Part shown: positions 61,887-64,000 of the stretch, one piece after another | How the letters are laid out: each line of letters opens with the position of its first letter | Position numbering within the stretch: the first letter of the stretch is position 1 | NCBI GenBank assembly: GCA_905200545.1 | Contig: CAJKKQ010000002.1 | Location: 1 to 64,000, forward strand | Source of the DNA: an uncultured Oscillibacter sp. | GTDB taxonomy: Bacteria > Bacillota > Clostridia > Oscillospirales > Oscillospiraceae | Reading direction: 5' to 3' | Length of the DNA: 64,000 nucleotides | The notes under the pieces: model-generated | Databases searched by the model: none | Told to the model about the DNA's origin: nothing | Seen by the model: the letters and a program-made list of their open reading frames with translations, nothing else | Translations under genes and position numbers: made by a program

Positions 61887-61994
61887 GTGTCCTACCTCCT
61901 TGCAGCAAGACACCATACCACAGGTCAGTTGAAAAAGCCACTAAAATATTTGAATGGTTCCTAATCGTTTGGACGCTTTGAAGTATAGGCATAA

Positions 61995-62033
61995 AAATAG
62001 CCGTAAGCCACGCAAAGTGGCTTGCGGCTATTT
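61995..62033. terminator. Terminator near the right end of element 2
   Basis: 17-bp stem AAATAGCCGTAAGCCAC (one mismatch) with a GCAAA loop. A shorter CTGGGG/CCCCAG hairpin follows at about 62,047-62,063. The gap 61,887-62,143 holds no gene. Confidence 0.8.
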
Positions 62034-62124
62034 CCCCATTTTTGTCTGGGGCGACACCCCAGGGCCTCTCTCAATCGGTCATTCTTGGGTTCATCGCAAG
62101 ATGTCCTTATGAGGAGTAGCCCTT

Positions 62125-62139
62125 GGCGTCCTGTTTTTT
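62125..62139 (-). repeat. Right terminal inverted repeat of element 2
   Basis: GGCGTCCTGTTTTTT, exact complement of 45,677-45,691. Chromosomal sequence resumes at once; the next stop codon is five bases on. Confidence 0.85.
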
Positions 62140-62143
62140 CTTT

Positions 62144-63175
62144 TTATGATGGTTCTGTCAGCAGATAGGGCTGGTCGCTCTCCGCCGGGATCGCCGTCAG
62201 CTCAGGGATCAAAGCCGTGTCCTCCCCGGCAGCCTCTACCGCCGCCTCCAGAGCGGGGATGGAGCCTTCTGTGGTCTCCGTATAGATCCGGTCCACCAGG
62301 GGCGCGATCTCCGAGAGAACCAGTCCGGCAGTCTCATCCTGCCCCAGGGTGATGACGCTCTCCGGCAGCTCCACGGACAGTTTCACATCGGGATACGCTG
62401 CCAGCGCCGTATCCATGGCCATGAGGAACGCCCGGATGCTCTCCTGCATCCCGGCCCCGGGATAGGCGATCTTGTTGAGCTTGCCCTCCGTGGGGAAGCT
62501 GACATCCGTCAGCAAGATCTCGTCAAAGCCCATGGAGGCGCACTCTTTCACCAGGCCGCCCAGATACTCCTGGGTACCGGACTTGGACGGATCCAGCCAG
62601 TTGAGGTTGTTGCCGTCGTAGAAAATATAGCCGCCGGTGTTCTTGAGGCCCATGCCCTCCACGTCGGCCCGGGCGGCCCGGGGATCCAGCAGGCAGCTGA
62701 TCCTGGCCACGGTGTAGCAGTCCTCGCTGCCGGTCAGGGTGGAGAGCGCCGCGGCAGTGTCCGTCTCCGTCTGAATGGAAGCACTCGCCTGGGGCATGGC
62801 GCTGTCATAGTAAATGTATCCCTCGCTGTCCTTGAGGGTCACCACCACGCCGTCCCCTCCGGCACTCAGGGCCCCCTGGGCGTCTGCCGCCGTCAGCGGT
62901 GTCTGGGCAAGCGCGTGGAGCTTCACGCCGGTAACGGCAGGGGTGTCAATGGTGAGCTCCACATCCTCCGTCTCATCCGGCCCCGTTTCCTCCTGCTGGG
63001 ACTGACTGCCGGGCAGCTGCAGATGGGGCGTGCCGCTGTCATCGTAGACCACAAACTGCTGGATGAAGATAAAGCCCGCGGAGGCCAGGATAATCAGCAC
63101 CAGCACCACCGCCAGCGCGATCTTCCCCTTGGGCGTCCGCCCCCGGTATGTGTGGTATCCTCTGGCTCCCGCCAT
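62144..63175 (-). CDS. Membrane-anchored putative glycoside hydrolase (DUF4015/GHL13-like)
   Basis: 343 residues, ATG after GAGGTG. Basic cytoplasmic N-terminus, one signal-anchor helix (about 19-42), a Pro/Glu-rich linker, then a TIM-barrel-like domain (GVVVTLKDSEGYIYYDS; GGYIFYDGNNLNWLDPS; CASMGFDEILLTDVSFP) resembling the DUF4015/GHL13 putative hydrolases. Probably acts on the cell wall or an extracellular glycan; substrate unknown. Its 3' end abuts element 2 but appears intact. Confidence 0.8.
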   Translation of the reverse strand: MAGARGYHTYRGRTPKGKIALAVVLVLIILASAGFIFIQQFVVYDDSGTPHLQLPGSQSQQEETGPDETEDVELTIDTPAVTGVKLHALAQTPLTAADAQGALSAGGDGVVVTLKDSEGYIYYDSAMPQASASIQTETDTAAALSTLTGSEDCYTVARISCLLDPRAARADVEGMGLKNTGGYIFYDGNNLNWLDPSKSGTQEYLGGLVKECASMGFDEILLTDVSFPTEGKLNKIAYPGAGMQESIRAFLMAMDTALAAYPDVKLSVELPESVITLGQDETAGLVLSEIAPLVDRIYTETTEGSIPALEAAVEAAGEDTALIPELTAIPAESDQPYLLTEPS

Positions 63176-63218
63176 GCTCTTTCACCTCACTGGAATACGC
63201 GTAAACACTGGAACTCTC

Positions 63219-63656
63219 TCAGCCCTCGATGGCCATAATCTTGTCCACACGGCGGGCGTGGCGGCCTCCCTCAAAGTCCGTGGAGAGGAAGACCTCCACC
63301 ATGCGCTCGGCCATGTTCTTGCCGGTAAAGCCGGCGCCGATGGCCATCATGTTGGCATCGTTGTGGCGGCGGGTCATCTCCGCCTGCAGGCAGTCGGCGC
63401 AGTGAGCGCAGCGGATGCCCTTGACCTTGTTGGCGGCGATGGAAATGCCGATACCGGTGGTGCAGATGACGATGCCCCGGTCACACTTGCCCTCCGCCAC
63501 GGCACGGGCAGCCGCCTCGCCGAAGTCGGGATAGTCGCAGCTCTCCTTGGAGTAGCAGCCGAAATCCTCGTAGGTATGGCCGAGTCTTTCCAGTACGGTC
63601 TTGACAAACTCCTTGAGCTCATAGCCGCCGTGATCACAGCCCAGTGCGATTTTCAT
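63219..63656 (-). CDS. rpiB: Ribose-5-phosphate isomerase B
   Basis: 145 residues from MKIALGCDHGGYELK (GGGGG nine bases upstream). RpiB/LacAB family: catalytic Cys in IVICTTGIGISIAANKVKGIRCAHC, substrate loop CDHGG and RRHNDANMMAIG. Interconverts ribose-5-phosphate and ribulose-5-phosphate in the pentose phosphate pathway. Own promoter upstream. Confidence 0.95.
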   Translation of the reverse strand: MKIALGCDHGGYELKEFVKTVLERLGHTYEDFGCYSKESCDYPDFGEAAARAVAEGKCDRGIVICTTGIGISIAANKVKGIRCAHCADCLQAEMTRRHNDANMMAIGAGFTGKNMAERMVEVFLSTDFEGGRHARRVDKIMAIEG

Positions 63657-63690
63657 GATGAACGTCCCCCTTGTTTGAAATTTCGGTTTT

Positions 63691-63719
63691 ATTGTACCCC
63701 CCGCAGGGGGAAAAATCAA
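63691..63719 (-). promoter_or_regulatory. Predicted promoter of rpiB
   Basis: Minus strand TTGATT, 17-bp spacer containing a CCCCC-TGC-GGGGG hairpin, TACAAT; the -35 box begins at the stop codon of the PHP gene. Confidence 0.6.
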
Positions 63720-64000
63720 TCACAGTTCATGCCATACCGGCTTCCTGGCCGTGAAGGTGCAAAAGCGCCGGAAGCCGCACGCACGCAGCAGCGCCTGCCC
63801 CTCCCGAATGGCGCAGCCGACGCCGGATACCTGATGGGCGTCGGAGCCCAGGGTGATGATCTCACCGCCCAGGGAGCGGTACATGCGCAGCCACTTCTCA
63901 TCCGGCAGCGGCGTATGGCCATGGTTGGTGTTGACCTCGATCCCCAGGCCCTGTTCCACCACCAGCCGCAAAATGCGCTCCATCTCTTCTTCAAAGCCGT
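63720..64000 (-). CDS. PHP-domain phosphatase, C-terminal part only
   Basis: The frame continues beyond the right edge. Visible: EMERILRLVVEQGLGIEVNT, then GHTPLPDEKWLRMYRSLGGEIITLGSDAHQVSGVG, with the metal-binding SDAH of PHP phosphoesterases. Resembles histidinol-phosphatase of the HisJ/HisK type, but without the N-terminal HxH motif the substrate cannot be fixed. Confidence 0.8.
   Translation of the reverse strand, partial: GFEEEMERILRLVVEQGLGIEVNTNHGHTPLPDEKWLRMYRSLGGEIITLGSDAHQVSGVGCAIREGQALLRACGFRRFCTFTARKPVWHEL

Overview
The window is GC-rich, low-operon-gap DNA typical of a Gram-positive gut Clostridia member, most likely Oscillospiraceae/Ruminococcaceae (inference). Evidence: GGAGG ribosome sites before almost every gene, several TTG/GTG starts, a single-chain pyruvate carboxylase, lipoprotein-type substrate binders, TnpW/large-serine-recombinase elements and a class B sortase. 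No rRNA or CRISPR array was seen.

Chromosomal backbone. 0-3.6 kb: MarR regulator plus a two-gene heterodimeric ABC exporter (the second half runs off the left edge). 3.7-8.4 kb: LysR regulator and pyruvate carboxylase. 8.4-17.3 kb: a divergent block. Leftward are an EEP-family phosphodiesterase-like protein, a lipoprotein binder, a fused permease and an ATPase (FbpABC/AfuABC type). Rightward are a YesM/YesN-type two-component system and an orphan DctP-like lipoprotein. 17.4-22.1 kb: a nucleoside-type ABC operon (BMP-family binder last). 29.6-35.3 kb: YitT, a small sigma-like operon, tRNA-Thr and tRNA-Tyr, an S24 (LexA-like) repressor with three evenly spaced operators, and a CNNM-type metal transporter behind a structured leader. 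35.3-45.7 kb: two MATE exporters, a radical SAM/thymidine kinase/zinc-ribbon/MutY run, a MerR/membrane-protein operon, YbjQ, an MBL hydrolase and a Cys-rich protein. 62.1-64 kb: a GHL13/DUF4015-like protein, RpiB and a PHP phosphatase.

Two integrated elements interrupt this backbone. Element 1 (about 22.1-29.5 kb) has a large serine recombinase, TnpW, a MerR/TipAS-ABC-2 exporter cassette under a classical 19-bp-spacer MerR promoter, a structured non-coding block, a sigma-like protein, an HTH protein and a HEPN-like (Rx4H) protein. Element 2 (45,677-62,139) is bounded by perfect 15-bp inverted repeats. It has another large serine recombinase, relaxase, MobC and RepA-like ATPase (a mobilizable unit), then DUF6076 and sigma-like genes, then a leftward surface operon: zinc-ribbon repeat proteins, a 1.35-kresidue fibro-slime/Cna-B-type wall protein with a TPQTG sorting signal, and a class B sortase.

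The most exciting system is at 59,951-60,206. Two 16-bp inverted repeats enclose 224 bp carrying a strong sigma-A promoter (TTGTCT-17-TATAAT) that currently points away from the surface operon, and a hairpin that would terminate leftward transcription. A tyrosine recombinase gene ends 3 bp from the right repeat. I read this as a recombinase-driven invertible promoter switch, shown in the OFF orientation, that phase-varies a sortase-anchored adhesin operon carried on a mobilizable element. A G6 run frameshift in the first gene of that operon may add a second on/off layer.
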